64,000 bases of DNA, taken from NCBI GenBank assembly GCA_964059195.1, contig CAXKWD010000011.1, positions 28,519,791 through 28,583,790 on the forward strand, written 5' to 3'. Position numbers and translations under genes: made by a program. The notes under the pieces were generated by a model. The model did not search any database, was not told the DNA's origin, and saw only the letters and a list, made by a program, of their open reading frames with translations. This DNA comes from Ectobius pallidus. Taxonomy: Eukaryota > Arthropoda > Insecta > Blattodea > Ectobiidae. Below, one piece after another: positions 9,532-20,377 of the stretch. The number at the start of each line of letters is the position of its first letter. Within the stretch, counting starts at the first letter, position 1.

Positions 9532-10058
9532 CATATCTAAATGTCCTGCATTATACGCTTGGCAGAAATGTAATAGTTTAAATTTTTTTGCGTTTAAATT
9601 CAGACCTATATTACAAATTGTGATTTTTCCCTTTCCACTCCTAAGGAAGAATTTTTTCATATACTAAATCTAATGAGATATTCTCGAAGTCTACCTTCCC
9701 CATCTTCTAGATAAGAAAAGTTCGAAAGGACGAACATTAATTTTTTCATCTGAAGTGTCGTCGAGCGCAGTCATTGAGTAATATAGTCTCGAACAGAATA
9801 TGAGAGGAAGTTTGTATAGACCCATTATAATTCCAAAAGAATCATAGAAAATAGTATGGGGTGCACATGCGTTAAGTGTATTGAAGAATCCCAGAAAAAT
9901 AAAAAGACTCGCCTTCGGCTCTTTTTAAACTTTTCCTCTATTCTGTTAAAACATATTTCCTACACGAGTATCGCATTACAATATTGTAAGAAATAGTTCT
10001 TCTCGGTGAAATCCCATTGAGAGACGGACGATAAAATAAAATCTAATATTCCTGGAAG
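9532..10058. other. Unannotated intergenic sequence
   Basis: AT-rich sequence in which I recognise nothing. Confidence 0.5.
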
Positions 10059-10066
10059 GTTATGAC

Positions 10067-10530
10067 TAGGGGCGGATTTCTATGACATGTCATATTTTTC
10101 CCCTTTGCATTATTTCAGGTTTCCGACTAATTTAAACCCGATTCCAAGCATCCTGGAGAAAATGGAACGGCTTTTATTGTGCATATAACTGCATATTTAG
10201 GAAATTTTCAACTATTGTAGCATATTTAGTATGAATATGCATATTTAGGTCATATTTTGGCATGTTTGTATGCATATTAAAGAAATTTTGAAGTTTCATG
10301 TCATATTTTGTAAATTTTGCACTATACTGATACTTTTTGAGAATTTACAGATATTTTAAATAATTAACATTATATTTTGATAAAATTAATTGTAATGAAA
10401 CTTAAAAAATATATATAATGTGTAAGTGGTAAAGTCATATTTTAAATTTTATTGGTCATAATTTAATGTTTTTTAGGTCATAAATGCATGCATATATTCT
10501 ATTTTTTAGGTCATAGAAATCCGCCCCCTA
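10067..10530. mobile_element. Non-autonomous hAT-type element, 464 bp
   Basis: Terminal inverted repeats TAGGGGCGGATTTCTATGAC / TAGGGGGCGGATTTCTATGA and an exact 8-bp target duplication GTTATGAC at 10059-10066 and 10531-10538. An 8-bp duplication and ends beginning YAGGG are typical of the hAT superfamily. ATGACATGTCAT, a perfect palindrome, lies just inside the left end, and the interior repeats cat-attt-aggtcata motifs. No transposase is present. A relative is at 21849-22474. Confidence 0.88.
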
Positions 10531-10538
10531 GTTATGAC

Positions 10539-10811
10539 TAATTCAGCGTTAATAGAAGTATAGGCCTACGCTATTTTTTGAAACCCCATATCTAATGAAA
10601 CTTTCGCGTCATTATTCTAGACGACTCATCTTTTAAGTCACACTTCTTCCTCTTCTTCTTCTTCTTCTACGACTTAAGGGTTCGGGATCTAACCATAGCC
10701 CCCGTATTCATCCCTCACCATCTGATCATATTCTTGGCAATTGATGTCCACCACTTTGTTCTGAGTAGGTAACCACGTCTGTTGTTTTTTGTTGCATAAA
10801 AAAAGCATTTA
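10539..10811. other. Intergenic sequence with a short (CTT)n run
   Basis: A pyrimidine run ttcctcttcttcttcttctt lies near 10648-10668. Nothing else is recognised. Confidence 0.5.
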
Positions 10812-12235
10812 AGAGGATACATACAGGTTTGGTGCTGAGAAATAGGTGAAATTCACAATTGTTTTCACCAGCAATGAAATACTCTGTAACCTTGTAATCT
10901 GAATGCTCTTTATTTGCTGCTCCTACAATTACATACTATTTTCAAGATTAATTAAACTGTTACGAGTAATTATCGTTACAAATTGGCAGCCACGTTTCAT
11001 GCTCTGAAATGTCGTCTCCGTGATAATTACTATAAATGTCCGTATTTTTTAGTGATTATTTCTGTTTGTGAATATCACAAGAACAACATTATACAGAGTG
11101 AGTCCCACGCAAGAGTTGGCCAATGACGCGGGTTTCTGCGTCGCGGCGGGCATAGCTCCAACTCCTGAGCGATCAGGTGAAATATCTTACGCAAATAAAG
11201 CCGCGATCGGTGTAATGATTCAGGTTCTCACATTTACAGTTAAAATTACAATGAAAATAACCACGTATCTCATCACAAGAGATGTTATAAATGTCCTCCT
11301 CTTGCATCCACACAATACTGGCACATTTTTAGGAAATTTTCTTTCACGCGCATAAGTTCAGCTTCCGAGACAGAGTTAATTTCTCTTGTGATATTGTCTT
11401 TAAGTTCTTCTAATGTTTTGGAAACTGACCTATACACTTTATTTTTCAAGTTTCCCCATAAATAATATTCACATACTGTTAGAAGAACTTAAAGACAATA
11501 TCACATAAGCTTATCACAAGAGAAATTTACTCTGTCTTGGAAGTTGAACTTATGAGCGTGAAAGAAAATTTCGTAGAAAGGTGCCAGTATTGTGTGAATT
11601 CAAGATGAAAACATTTTCAACATCTCTTGTGATGAGGTAAGTGATTATTTTCATTGTAATTTTAACTATAAATGTGAGAACCTGAATCATTACACCGATC
11701 GCGGCTTTATTTGCGTAGATATTTCACCCGATCACTCGGGAGTTGGAGCTGTGCCCGCCGCGACGCAGAAACCCGCGTCATTGGTCAACTCTTGCGTGGG
11801 ACTCACTTTATATTATCTTTGGAATATCTGCAGTATAAGTATTTTTTAAAATAAAGCCACAAAGGGTAATTTTTTACATTTTCTTCTAGATTGAAAAATA
11901 TTTAAAAAATAAACTATTAATGTTAAATCAGTGATTTCAGATGGTGTTGTTAACACTATATTAAAATATAGATGGAAAAAGTCACTCAGAAATATTGATA
12001 TTTGTGGAAATGTCAGGGAAACTGCAGTTCAGTGCACGAAACATGGCTGCCATTTTGTAACGATAACCACCAGGAACTGTAATAGTTTCATTAATTTTTT
12101 AAAAAATAATGTAACTGTAGAAGTAGTCAATAAAGAGCATGTCAGATTACGAGGTTATAGAGCAATTCATTGCTGAGGGAAAACATACTGAATTTCACCT
12201 TTTTCTCAACACTCAGAACCTGTTTGCTCCTTTTT
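10812..12235. mobile_element. Inverted-repeat DNA element, copy 1, carrying a nested foldback insertion
   Basis: Outer arms are inverted: CAGGTT...TGAGAAATAGGTGAAATTCA near 10824-10855 matches the reverse of 12190-12222. The match goes on through cagcaatgaa-t-ctctgtaacc (10875) against the reverse of 12115-12175, and through the sequences with cacgtttc and cgtgataatt. A second copy at 46325-47660 lacks the inner 714-bp block, which is thus a later insertion. No transposase frame is seen; the 81-codon plus-strand frame (11931-12176) has no support. The target duplication was not resolved. Confidence 0.75.
11094..11807. mobile_element. Foldback (long inverted repeat) element, 714 bp, inserted in the element above
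   Basis: The arms (about 11097-11413 and 11479-11807) are inverted copies of about 315-330 bases, starting AGTGAGTCCCACGCAAGAGT, around a loop of about 65 bases. It is flanked by TTATA on both sides (11089-11093 and 11808-11812). The homologous copy near 46480 has no such block, which confirms insertion. The 95-codon plus-strand frame in the left arm is only arm sequence. The arms have some substitutions and indels, so it is not brand new. Confidence 0.88.
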
Positions 12236-12239
12236 ACAC

Positions 12240-12867
12240 GGCACAATACAGTGTATTACAGGTAAAATGAAATGGATCAATATAACAAATGCTTCCTATA
12301 GGTATATTGCGAATGTATTTAATTTATGCAGAATAGTCTATTAAGCAGGAAGGTTTTCGCTTAGGAAATATTCATGTTGATGCAGCTTGCGGAAATGCTA
12401 AAGAGAAGGCATCTGAGCTGAATGGGATAATCCCAGGCGTACTGCACTCGTGTACTTCATGTTTTTGCTTTAGTTCCACAAAACAAGCTGGTGTATGTGG
12501 TTAAAGGGATGACGTATGACTCTGAAGAGCGACCGTTTATATTTGTTTATTCTACATGCTCCTTTCCTTTCCTGTAGTTTTATTACTTTACGAGGAAACC
12601 AATAAGTGCACCGAGTTCAGGAATCGATGTCATCAGTCAAGGGACAGTATTTACAGATACAGGAGTCGTCCGAATCGTGCGATAATAAAGACTATCCAAT
12701 AAGTATAATTTTCAGTTGCAATATACAATGGTAATTTGTATTTAAAATTATTATTCATGTGCATAAGGTTCTTAAACGCAATGAGTAAGAGGCAATATAA
12801 ATGAAAACACAAATTAACAGAAAATTTAAACAAAACATTTCTTATGAAAAGTATAATAAGTCAAAGA
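12240..12867. other. Unannotated intergenic sequence
   Basis: No gene or defined repeat recognised. Confidence 0.5.
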
Positions 12868-13235
12868 AAATGAAGTCCGGCCTTTGTGGTAGGGGATGCA
12901 TTAGCTCTCCTCACTCAGCGAGCCTGGGTTCGATTCCTGGTCAGGTTAAGTTTCCTAGGTGGGATTTTCCTGGGTTTTAACCTTACCTGTGAGACGAATT
13001 TCGGGACACTTTATGCCCATATGACCGTCATTACCATCTTCATCCATCCTCACCTTGTTCGGAATGAATTTGTGTGGTGTGTCTGACTGGTGTGTATCGT
13101 CCTGTGTTCGTGTTGTCTCGGAGGTGGCCCGGCATTGGGCTGATCACTCATCCGGGGATGCTTTCCATGTATCTGTCTGGTGAAAAAAGTATTATGTGAT
13201 CTTTAGAAACTCCCTTCCCCTGTGGACCGCCGTCC
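12868..13235 (+). mobile_element. tRNA-headed SINE, family 1, copy 1
   Basis: The head has a tRNA-like A box (tgtggtaggggatgcatt) and B box (GGTTCGATTCC at about 12928), followed by a body shared with 42612-42945: ttttcctg, tgtgagacgaatttc, accttgttcggaatga, ggcattgggctgatcactca, tccgggg and tctggtgaaaaaagt. It would have been transcribed by RNA polymerase III and moved by a LINE. The head differs from copy 2 while the body matches. The 66-codon plus-strand frame is not a gene. Confidence 0.82.
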
Positions 13236-13384
13236 TTTAAGGCCCAGGCGGCATTGGACGCGTAATTGTACGTACAATGGGAGGTGAAACTTAGGAAAAT
13301 AAGAAGTATAGAAAATAAAAACGGTTAATAATATTCCTTAATTTTGTCCATTTTGTAGTGATGTAATATCCTGTGAACTTAAAT

Positions 13385-13483
13385 AAACTACTTAACTTTA
13401 TTAAATGACACTCACTACTGCGATTTAACATTAACGATGCTTAATCGTAGTAGTGAGTGTCAATTAATAAAGTTAAGTAGTTT
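13385..13483. repeat. Short palindrome / MITE
   Basis: aaactacttaactttatt ... cactcactactgcgatt is repeated in inverted order as aatcgtagtagtgagtg ... aataaagttaagtagttt. The arms are about 40 bases with a loop near 20. It could form a strong cruciform. Confidence 0.85.
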
Positions 13484-13499
13484 GACTAAGTTTACAAGT

Positions 13500-14317
13500 T
13501 ATAATATTTGAACGTAATATCTGAAATTGTAGTATATCTTACTTGCTAGTCAATCAATATACGAATGGAAGAATGGCATCTTGCCACTCTGCAGGCAGAG
13601 TACGTGACTTCCGAATGGAGGTTTTGTTACCGAAGGCTAATTTAATTACGCTTATTTTGTCGTAGCGGACAGTGGGATAGGTGGTTATTAATGTCTAACG
13701 AGGTTGCACCTCCTATATCCAACATTAAGATTCTAATAAAGTACAGTATTTTCAAGTAAATAAGGCAACACCTTACTAAGAAAGTATGCAAGAATTAATG
13801 AAATTCTGTAATCCGTAGGCATAGTAGAATTGATTTAGTACACTTTTGCTCTGAACTGGCCATTGTTATTGTGTGAATGTTTCCAAACTGCACGTGGCAT
13901 CTGTGAGAGCCCTTGTAATGTACAGATCAATGCAATAATTCACAGTGTGTAGAGGAACGGAACTCTCGCGAAATTTACTCCCTCTTCGATAGAATTGATG
14001 TCGTTCTTGTAAATACGGATGAGAATATTTTGGAATAAAATGTCTATTCTGATCGCCTAGCAAGTCTCTTGAAAAAAGACAAAGGGGAAGGAGAAAGGAG
14101 TGAGAGAGAGAGAAAATATTATGTATTTAGATTACCCTTAGTTCGTTGAAATGTGAATTTCCTATACCACATTTTGTTTTCTACTCACATTCCCTTTCAC
14201 ACTTGTAACAAAGTATTAATGATCTTGAAATGTTATCGCTTCCGAAAGGTCTAAGGTGGAAGTACTAAACCCGTACGACCAACTCGCACTTTTGTTATAT
14301 TATAGAAGAAAAATTCC
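13500..14317. other. Unannotated intergenic sequence
   Basis: Contains a short (GA)n run near 14100-14112; no gene recognised. Confidence 0.5.
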
Positions 14318-14389
14318 TCCGACATTGGGACTTGAACCCAGGACCTCTGGCTATTCGCGCCAATGCTCTACCAACAGAGCTAAGCCGGA
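14318..14389 (-). tRNA. tRNA-like sequence (minus copy of a head-to-head pair), probable pseudogene
   Basis: The minus strand folds as a cloverleaf: acceptor TCCGGCT/TGTCGGA (six of seven pairs with one G-T), D arm GCTC...GAGC, anticodon stem TTGGC/GCCAG with loop GCGAATA (GAA, Phe-type, at the anticodon positions), and T arm CTGGG-TTCAAGT-CCCAA. A-box and B-box promoter motifs are intact. Position 33 is C instead of the invariant T, so translation use is doubtful. It may be a SINE head or tRNA-derived element. Confidence 0.55.
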
Positions 14390-14442
14390 GTTCAATTCAC
14401 AGCGCCAATGGAACCTCCCTCCTATGGCGCTGTGAATTGAAC
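14390..14442. repeat. Inner palindrome joining the two tRNA-like sequences
   Basis: gttcaattcacagcgcca and tggcgctgtgaattgaac are exact inverted copies separated by about 17 bases. Pairing continues outward through both tRNA-like units, so the whole of 14316-14517 is one palindrome of about 200 bp. Confidence 0.9.
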
Positions 14443-14514
14443 TCCGGCTTAGCTCAGGTGGTAGAGCATTGGCGCGAATAGCTTAAGGTCCTGGGTTCAA
14501 GTCCCAGTGTCGGA
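14443..14514 (+). tRNA. tRNA-like sequence (plus copy of a head-to-head pair), probable pseudogene
   Basis: Inverted copy of 14318-14389 with the same acceptor, D and T arms and box A/B motifs. The 3' half of the anticodon stem is GCTTA instead of GCCAG, so that stem is broken. The 5' ends of the two units face each other. Translation use is unlikely; pol III transcription is possible. Confidence 0.5.
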
Positions 14515-16792
14515 GGAATTTTGCTCCTATAATACTATCTCATGTAATGTCCAACAGAGACAATAATCTGTGGTTTCATGAATGCTTATATATCGCACTT
14601 TTGTTGTTACACAGCCTTTCCATTCTATATCGTACACGAAAAATACCATCATTTTTAATAATTGTAATTGGCATATCTGATGGCAGAAAATGAGAGTGGA
14701 ATATACTTGTTAAATTTAAAAATAATATATATTTGAATTCAAGGTTCCCTGTGATTTTCGATATACTGTATTTTCCCAAAAGAAAGTATCGTTCCTAAAA
14801 CAGGTTACCCAAATTTTTGATGAGTAGGAAGTCAATTTCAGTGTCGGGCATGTTTCTTCTTGTTCTATTGCTTTTCCCCAACCCCTCTCATGCATAAATA
14901 TTTATGGTTTTTTATTGTATTCCAGTGTTTTAAATTGCTAATTTTACAGAAAATTAGTATTGTAAGCAAAAAATTATATAAATAAATTATTGAAGATCGA
15001 AAAATGAAACCAAATAAATAATACGGTTTAAAATCAATCCCAACCCCCTTGACCCTATATGCTTGCACCTCACCGCCTAAACTTCAGACAGCTCTTTCAA
15101 TTAATTGATGTTCAACAATAATGCTTCAAACTCATCCCTGTGTTTAATTTTCGATGCCATTGAAACTATGGATTATGAGAATTTAACTATTCAATCACCA
15201 TAAAATAATTATATTTGTAGATTGTCTTATATAAACATTACATGTGCAAAATGTCATCACAGTTCCTATTAGTGATTTAGAGCGTTTAAATGAACATACT
15301 CCATGCTGAGAGTATATTATAATCGTACTTTAGCGAAGTCAGCCCATAACTGTTTCTTTGTTCCCATCTTCAGCATCTGTGAGCACACTAATCCGAAACA
15401 TGCAAATATCTAAAAATGGAGAACACTTCCACAGGATTTTATTTGGTTACGAGATCTTAAATCTACCACAACATGTTTTGAGGCACATGCTTTTAGACAT
15501 CATCATATGCCATCACACGTTTTAACTTTTTAATACCGACTTTGGCCTTGAGAATTTAATCACACAAACTGCGTAGACCTAAGATAATATGAAGGGTGCA
15601 GGCCTATAGCCACCATAGGCAATGATGGGGAACTAAGTTATTATTGAACTGATAAATACAAATTTTGGGCAGTGACTCTTGTTTATAATTTAAATTTGTT
15701 AGAACCAGTCTGGAGTCTCAGATTCGGAAGCCACGGATTAGTTTTCCCTAAAGAACCCATTCTAAAAACCTTCTAGCTCCGAAAAGTGTACAGCCTTCAT
15801 GGGGTTTTGAACCTGAGACTGCGGAAGATTTCTGCACACCGATCATAGCATTCTAAACAACAGCAAATTAACCAATTTGTTTCATGCTTTGCCTTGTATG
15901 CATTACAGGGGTGGTAATTTTGTACCGGATAAGATCCTATGTGACAACTATTATAGAATTCAAAATTCAAGACATAAGGAAGTAGCGTAAACTAAAATGA
16001 AACCGTCCCGTCCGTCCAGTTCAATGGCTTGTCATTATTTAAGTATGATCAAACGGGCAGCAAATAATGAACACTGCAATTTCCTGTATTATTTCAAAGG
16101 AATTTCGGTAGTTAACCTTTGAAGCAGTAGAACGATAATATGAAATTATTAGTTTGGATATCTTGTTTAAATTTTACATTTACGTGAGCTTAAAGAAGCA
16201 TTTTCATATTATGGTCAGAATAAATTGACGGGGTTCCGGACTTTATGACATCAGGAGTGTTCTACTGTTGCATGTAACAAATTTTAAATTCGAAGGACCC
16301 TTAAAAAGGGAACGAAGCGGGAGTGTGAGAACTGTGGACCTGTTGCTCTGGTGAGGAAATAAGAGACAACGTCATGAACCCCCCATCTCACTTGACCACT
16401 CCGTAACTTGATTACGCGACCCGACGAGGCGCGCTGTTCCGATCACCATAATGCTAGCGTTGTCCCTCCCCATTTAGAAGCATCATTGCCTCAGCCCATT
16501 ATCCCACGTATACGTCCTACACTAAGCAAACGTAGCAATCTATTTAACCCTTACAAGTCGCACAGGGTTTTTACGTAACTATTCTCTTGTGGCATACACA
16601 TAGTGAAGTGGATTCCTGGAAAACGTATACAAACGTGTGCAAACTATTTTGCCTCTTGAGGGATGACCGAGCTGTTGAGAGTGATTTCTAATCCTTTTCT
16701 AGAAAGTTGATATTCGTACACTTAGTTAAGATGTAAACTTAAACTAAAGTTTAAAATTTAAGAAAGCACACTAAATTAGCCTACAGAAATAA
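14515..16792. other. Long AT-rich stretch without recognised features
   Basis: I find no gene. A B-box-like sequence (minus strand, near 15805-15820) hints at an old SINE fragment but is too weak to call. The 60-67-codon frames here have no coding character. Confidence 0.5.
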
Positions 16793-17166
16793 CTTATTGT
16801 ATTGTATAGTTTGTAGAACAATTCCACCTTTTCCCCCGAATTTGGTCTGTGTTCTTGTTATAGCAACATCTTAATAGCTTTGTCATTACTAAAATTAACA
16901 ATATTATACAACATTAAAATTTCTTTTAAATTGTTAATATTGTAAAACATTAAAATTTTGTATTCTGTGGACGATGTATTTCGGCTTATTCCACCACCTT
17001 CAGGTCCTTTTTTTTTTCTTTTCCCTGATGTTCTTATTCTATTCGTTGATCCATTGATAATTTTAGTAACGACAAAGCCATTAAGCTGATGCTATAACAA
17101 GAACACTTATAAAGCCAAATTCGAGGGAATAGGTGGAACTGTTCTAAAAACTATACAATAAAATTT
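16793..17166. mobile_element. MITE with ~115-bp inverted arms
   Basis: ttattgtattgtatag...gaacaattccacctttt (from about 16797) is inverted in 17050-17166 (aggtggaactgttctaa...ctatacaataaaa). The matching arms include cttgttatagca and ctttgtc-ttactaaaatt. The centre also repeats acattaaaattt and carries ttcggcttattccaccacc. No transposase frame is seen. Confidence 0.8.
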
Positions 17167-17289
17167 ATATCCCTCGTAGGAAAAAATAATTTATCAAATT
17201 TATCAATACAGAAATATGTTTTGTTTCAAATTTGAAAGTAAATTCTTTGTGTGAGAGAAACGACCTTTTTTTTTATATAAAGCGGAGTT

Positions 17290-17580
17290 TAGGTTAGGCT
17301 TCTGAGTATAGTTCCTAGGACTAGGCCTACCAAGTGACCCCTCCTCATCTGCCGTACCCTTATAGTGGGGTTGGGGGCATGTGACCAGAATGCTTATTTC
17401 CACTTCCGTTAATGATGGATTTCTTGACCGAAGCCACTTCTTAATCGTTAGCTCCTCTGTTGGTGTTACGATGCTGAGCTCACCTTTTTCAGAACTCCCT
17501 ACCTCAGAATAATCCGAGTAAGTAGGCCTACCGGATCCGTATCATCAATGCTAACCCCTAAACCACCCAGGCTCTCTCTG
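17290..17580 (-). mobile_element. Diverged SINE family 2 copy
   Basis: Aligns by eye with the clean copy at 22570-22895: ggggttgggggcatgtg, ccgttaatgatggatttctt, gaccgaagcc-cttctt and aactccctacctcagaa-aatccg. The tRNA-like head lies at the right-hand end, in minus orientation. Many substitutions mark it as old. Confidence 0.7.
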
Positions 17581-17709
17581 TAAGTTTAAGTACATAAGAT
17601 CGTTCTTAAGCTACTCGGATTTGCCCTTAGTCCTAATCTCGAGACTAAGTTTGGCAGTTGTTAACAGTGCAAAACTTCAATGTGGAAATACATCGAAGAT
17701 AGTATAGAG

Positions 17710-18370
17710 CAGTGATTGGTAAACATCTATGGGAGCGGACCAAATAACACAAAAAATTCACAAAACGGGCAGAAATAGTTTATTGAAGTGCTGAATTGGT
17801 GCAATTTTCAGAATTATTTTTTTCTGTTATCTATATATGAAGAACTATGAGTGGAACTGTGACTGTACTTCCGATGTTTTCATAGTGCGGTTGCAACTGG
17901 GAGGACATTAGCCTCTGACGTGAAGTCAAAAATCTGTCGGTCAGTCTGTTTCTGACACAAGTTTCAAAGAATATATTAAACACTTGCTCACGCACATTTG
18001 AAAATGTAAATATGGCGATAACCCTCTGGGCAAGAGAAATAAACATTTGGAATATTACCAAAATTACTGTAAGGACTTGTAGAATTCAAGTTTTCATACG
18101 TTAGAAACAACAATTTAGTGTTACTTTTCAACTAAACAAATTTGTGCTGAATACCCGGTTATACTGTAAGAGGAATAATGAAAATACCCAAGGCTTGATC
18201 AATGGTAAAAGTCTCGAAATGTTGTTAAAATTCTCCGTGTAGGCATCCAATAGAAGGAAAAGAAGCAATCGAGTAAGAAATGCTATTTCCCTCCTCCTTT
18301 CCAGTCGCGGGCCACTTTGAACTTGTCCGGGGGGCGCATCTTGCCCGCGGGGCGTACTTTGGACATCACT
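17710..18370. mobile_element. hAT-type non-autonomous element, 661 bp
   Basis: Starts CAGTGATTGGTAAACATC and ends ggcgtactttggacatcact. It is flanked by gTATAGAG (17702-17709) and aTATAGAG (18371-18378), an 8-bp duplication with one difference. The ends resemble common hAT MITEs that start CAGTGGTTC and end with 'cactttgg-catcactg'. No transposase frame was found. Confidence 0.75.
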
Positions 18371-18693
18371 ATATAGAGAGTGGATAACATGGTTATTACG
18401 AGTTCATTGAAGTCTTATTTTCGCATTGATATTTGTCAGTTCCTCAGGTTTTCGAGTAGTGAATACTAGAATTTGCTCATTGATACTGTGAAAGCACATG
18501 AAACAGTGAGGTGATAAGTACAATAGGCTGTCTGACAGTGAGATAGTTGAATGAGAATGCTGAAAGCGTTCAGAAATACAGAATATCTCGGGGCAGAGGT
18601 GTCTATTGTTTTGAATACAAGGGTAAATGAATGAATATATGTCCGGTCGTTTAATCGAATACAGAATACGTATCCAGGGATCCATTTTATATA

Positions 18694-18792
18694 CAGTAAA
18701 TTCTCGTATGTAGAGAATGAAGGCATTGTAATACGTTGTAGTCGCTCTACTGAATTCGCAATAATGCAGCTTACATAAGGAGGATTTCACTG
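18694..18792. mobile_element. 99-bp pogo/Tigger-like MITE
   Basis: Ends CAGTAAATTCTCGTATGTA / CAGTGAAATCCTCCTTATGT, flanked by TA on both sides (18692-18693 and 18793-18794). TA duplication and CAGTAxAxTCTC-type ends are typical of pogo/Tigger elements. The 128-codon minus-strand frame crossing this region (18404-18790) is therefore partly transposon. Confidence 0.65.
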
Positions 18793-20212
18793 TAATGGAA
18801 AAGAGGCTTGACAGAAGAGTGTACGGATTTTTCTTTAATGTAGGAGAAAGGATGCTTTTAAACTTCTAACAGCATAAAGAATGGAAGAATTATGTGTTCC
18901 TCTTTATAGGCCTTGACATGTGACGGAAATTCTAAAGAACTGTTAAGTAACCAGTCTGCCTCAGTTAAGAACTTAAGAGCTCAACACCCCAACAACAGAC
19001 ATTCTTAATATTTTCTTCTCGTTGTTTTCTTCTGTCCAAGCTGCTTGTCAAATTCCGATCTTTATATTCTCACTTCTGTCACTAACTGACTCGGGCCTAT
19101 AGCCATAGTGTCACCGAAAATATTAAAATAATTGCTAATAGGCCTATATGATTACAAGCCGTGCATTACTTCATTGCTTACAAACATCGTCCCAGTTGGT
19201 AAAAAGCTAACAGTACGTGAAGAGAAGCTATTGGATATTGCGCTAGAAATATTCTTGTAGTATTTAATATTCCACTTCTCAAATCCGTGCCTCTACCACC
19301 CGACCGCTGTGTCATCTACCTCCGACTTTTGCTTCATTGTTAGATGGAAGGATTGGGAGTAAGATATAACTTACAACTTGTCGAACACCCTTCGCAGCCC
19401 TACGTTAAAGAATGAATGTTTTGCATAACCTATAGCAAAATAAATTATAGCTTCTTTTTTTCATAGTTTAATTTTATCTGATAGTTACTTTAAGATAGAA
19501 TAAACATTTAAAAGATAAGTGAATGGCTTTTCAATTTTAAATGTCATTATGATTTCTGTTGTATTTTGAGATTTCACAGGAGAATGCGAACAAGTTACTA
19601 TCTCGAACCATTGTGTGCTATAACAGAAAAACCTCTACAGTCCCCTTGTATCATAAATGGTACATCAGGTTTTAAATTTTCTTCTCTCACTTTGAACGAG
19701 TCAAAGTAATGACGGCCGGTTGTATCATATTTGATACATTTTGCAACTACATGCTTATATATTTTTCTATCTCCGTCTACTATGTATCGATGGTTGAATT
19801 TAAAAAACCATAAAAACTTGAATATTGACTCGATGTATCATATTTTGTACAACTACTAAACCCGAACCCCCTCAAAATAAAATCAAAATTTTATATCTTG
19901 AATAACCGTGTTGTTTTGGTCATTAATAGCACACATGAATCAACATAATAAAATTTAGAGTCGTCTAAATATCATTTTAGACCCCCCAAAACCCCCCAAA
20001 ATCCAATACTTAAAAAAAATTCAATTTTTTTTTTAATATTTCGACTCGTAGAAACTCATTAAACACAAAAATATAAATACAACTGTCGTAACTTTGATCT
20101 CGGGACTGTAGAGATTAAAGCGGAAAAAAAAAGATTTTCCTCAGTTTATTGTACAACTGTAGAGTCATGTTGATTCCATGTTGCTGAGTGGATATGCTCT
20201 ATCTCTTTGCAG
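18793..20212. other. Presumed Dscam intron 5' of the exon
   Basis: Holds a small SINE family 2 fragment (about 19280-19365, ctaccacccgaccgctg and agatgg-aggattggg) and an unclassified segment with recurrent tgtatcat / ggtacat / gatacat motifs (19645-19860). No further exon of an immunoglobulin gene was recognised. Confidence 0.5.
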
Positions 20213-20377
20213 TGGTGCTTCAGTACTACGAGGTTCAAGTGTACTACCATAAAAACGTTCTCCGAGGGAATACTGCAGTCCTCAAATGCACGATCCCCAG
20301 CTTCGTCCGCGAATACATCACTGTCACTTCTTGGGTTCAAGACTCCAAGTTCAACATCTACCCGTCCATCAAGGGAG
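20213..20377 (+). CDS. Dscam: Dscam-family exon encoding the N-terminal half of an immunoglobulin domain (Ig2-like)
   Basis: The 165-base exon follows a strong acceptor (atctctttgcag) and ends at a consensus donor (GGAG|gtaagt). It begins with two bases completing a codon and ends with one base of the next, so both flanking introns are phase 1 and the exon can be skipped or swapped without shifting frame. The translation includes VLQYYEVQVYYHKNVLRGN, then AVLKCTIPSFVREY, then VTSWVQDSKFNIYPSIKGG. RGNxAVLKCxIPSFV with a following core tryptophan is the signature of Dscam Ig2, encoded in Dscam1 by the mutually exclusive exon 4 set. Dscam is a cell-surface adhesion and self-recognition receptor in neurons and an immune-related protein in arthropods. 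Only one such exon is in the window. It may be a widely spaced exon 4 variant or a constitutive exon of another Dscam paralogue. Confidence 0.88.

Noticed and set aside
11068..11355. 95-codon plus-strand frame
   Set aside because: It lies in the arm of the foldback element; the inverted arm carries the same sequence with frame-breaking changes.
14318..14514. Two functional tRNA-Phe genes
   Set aside because: The anticodon loop lacks T33, the acceptor stems have a mismatch and one anticodon stem is broken. The sequence differs from animal tRNA-Phe.
15775..15860. Possible SINE head with a B-box-like sequence on the minus strand
   Set aside because: Only one degenerate box, no A box, no second copy in the window.
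18404..18790. 128-codon minus-strand frame as a gene
   Set aside because: No domain is recognised, the composition is mixed, and its first part is a pogo/Tigger-like MITE.
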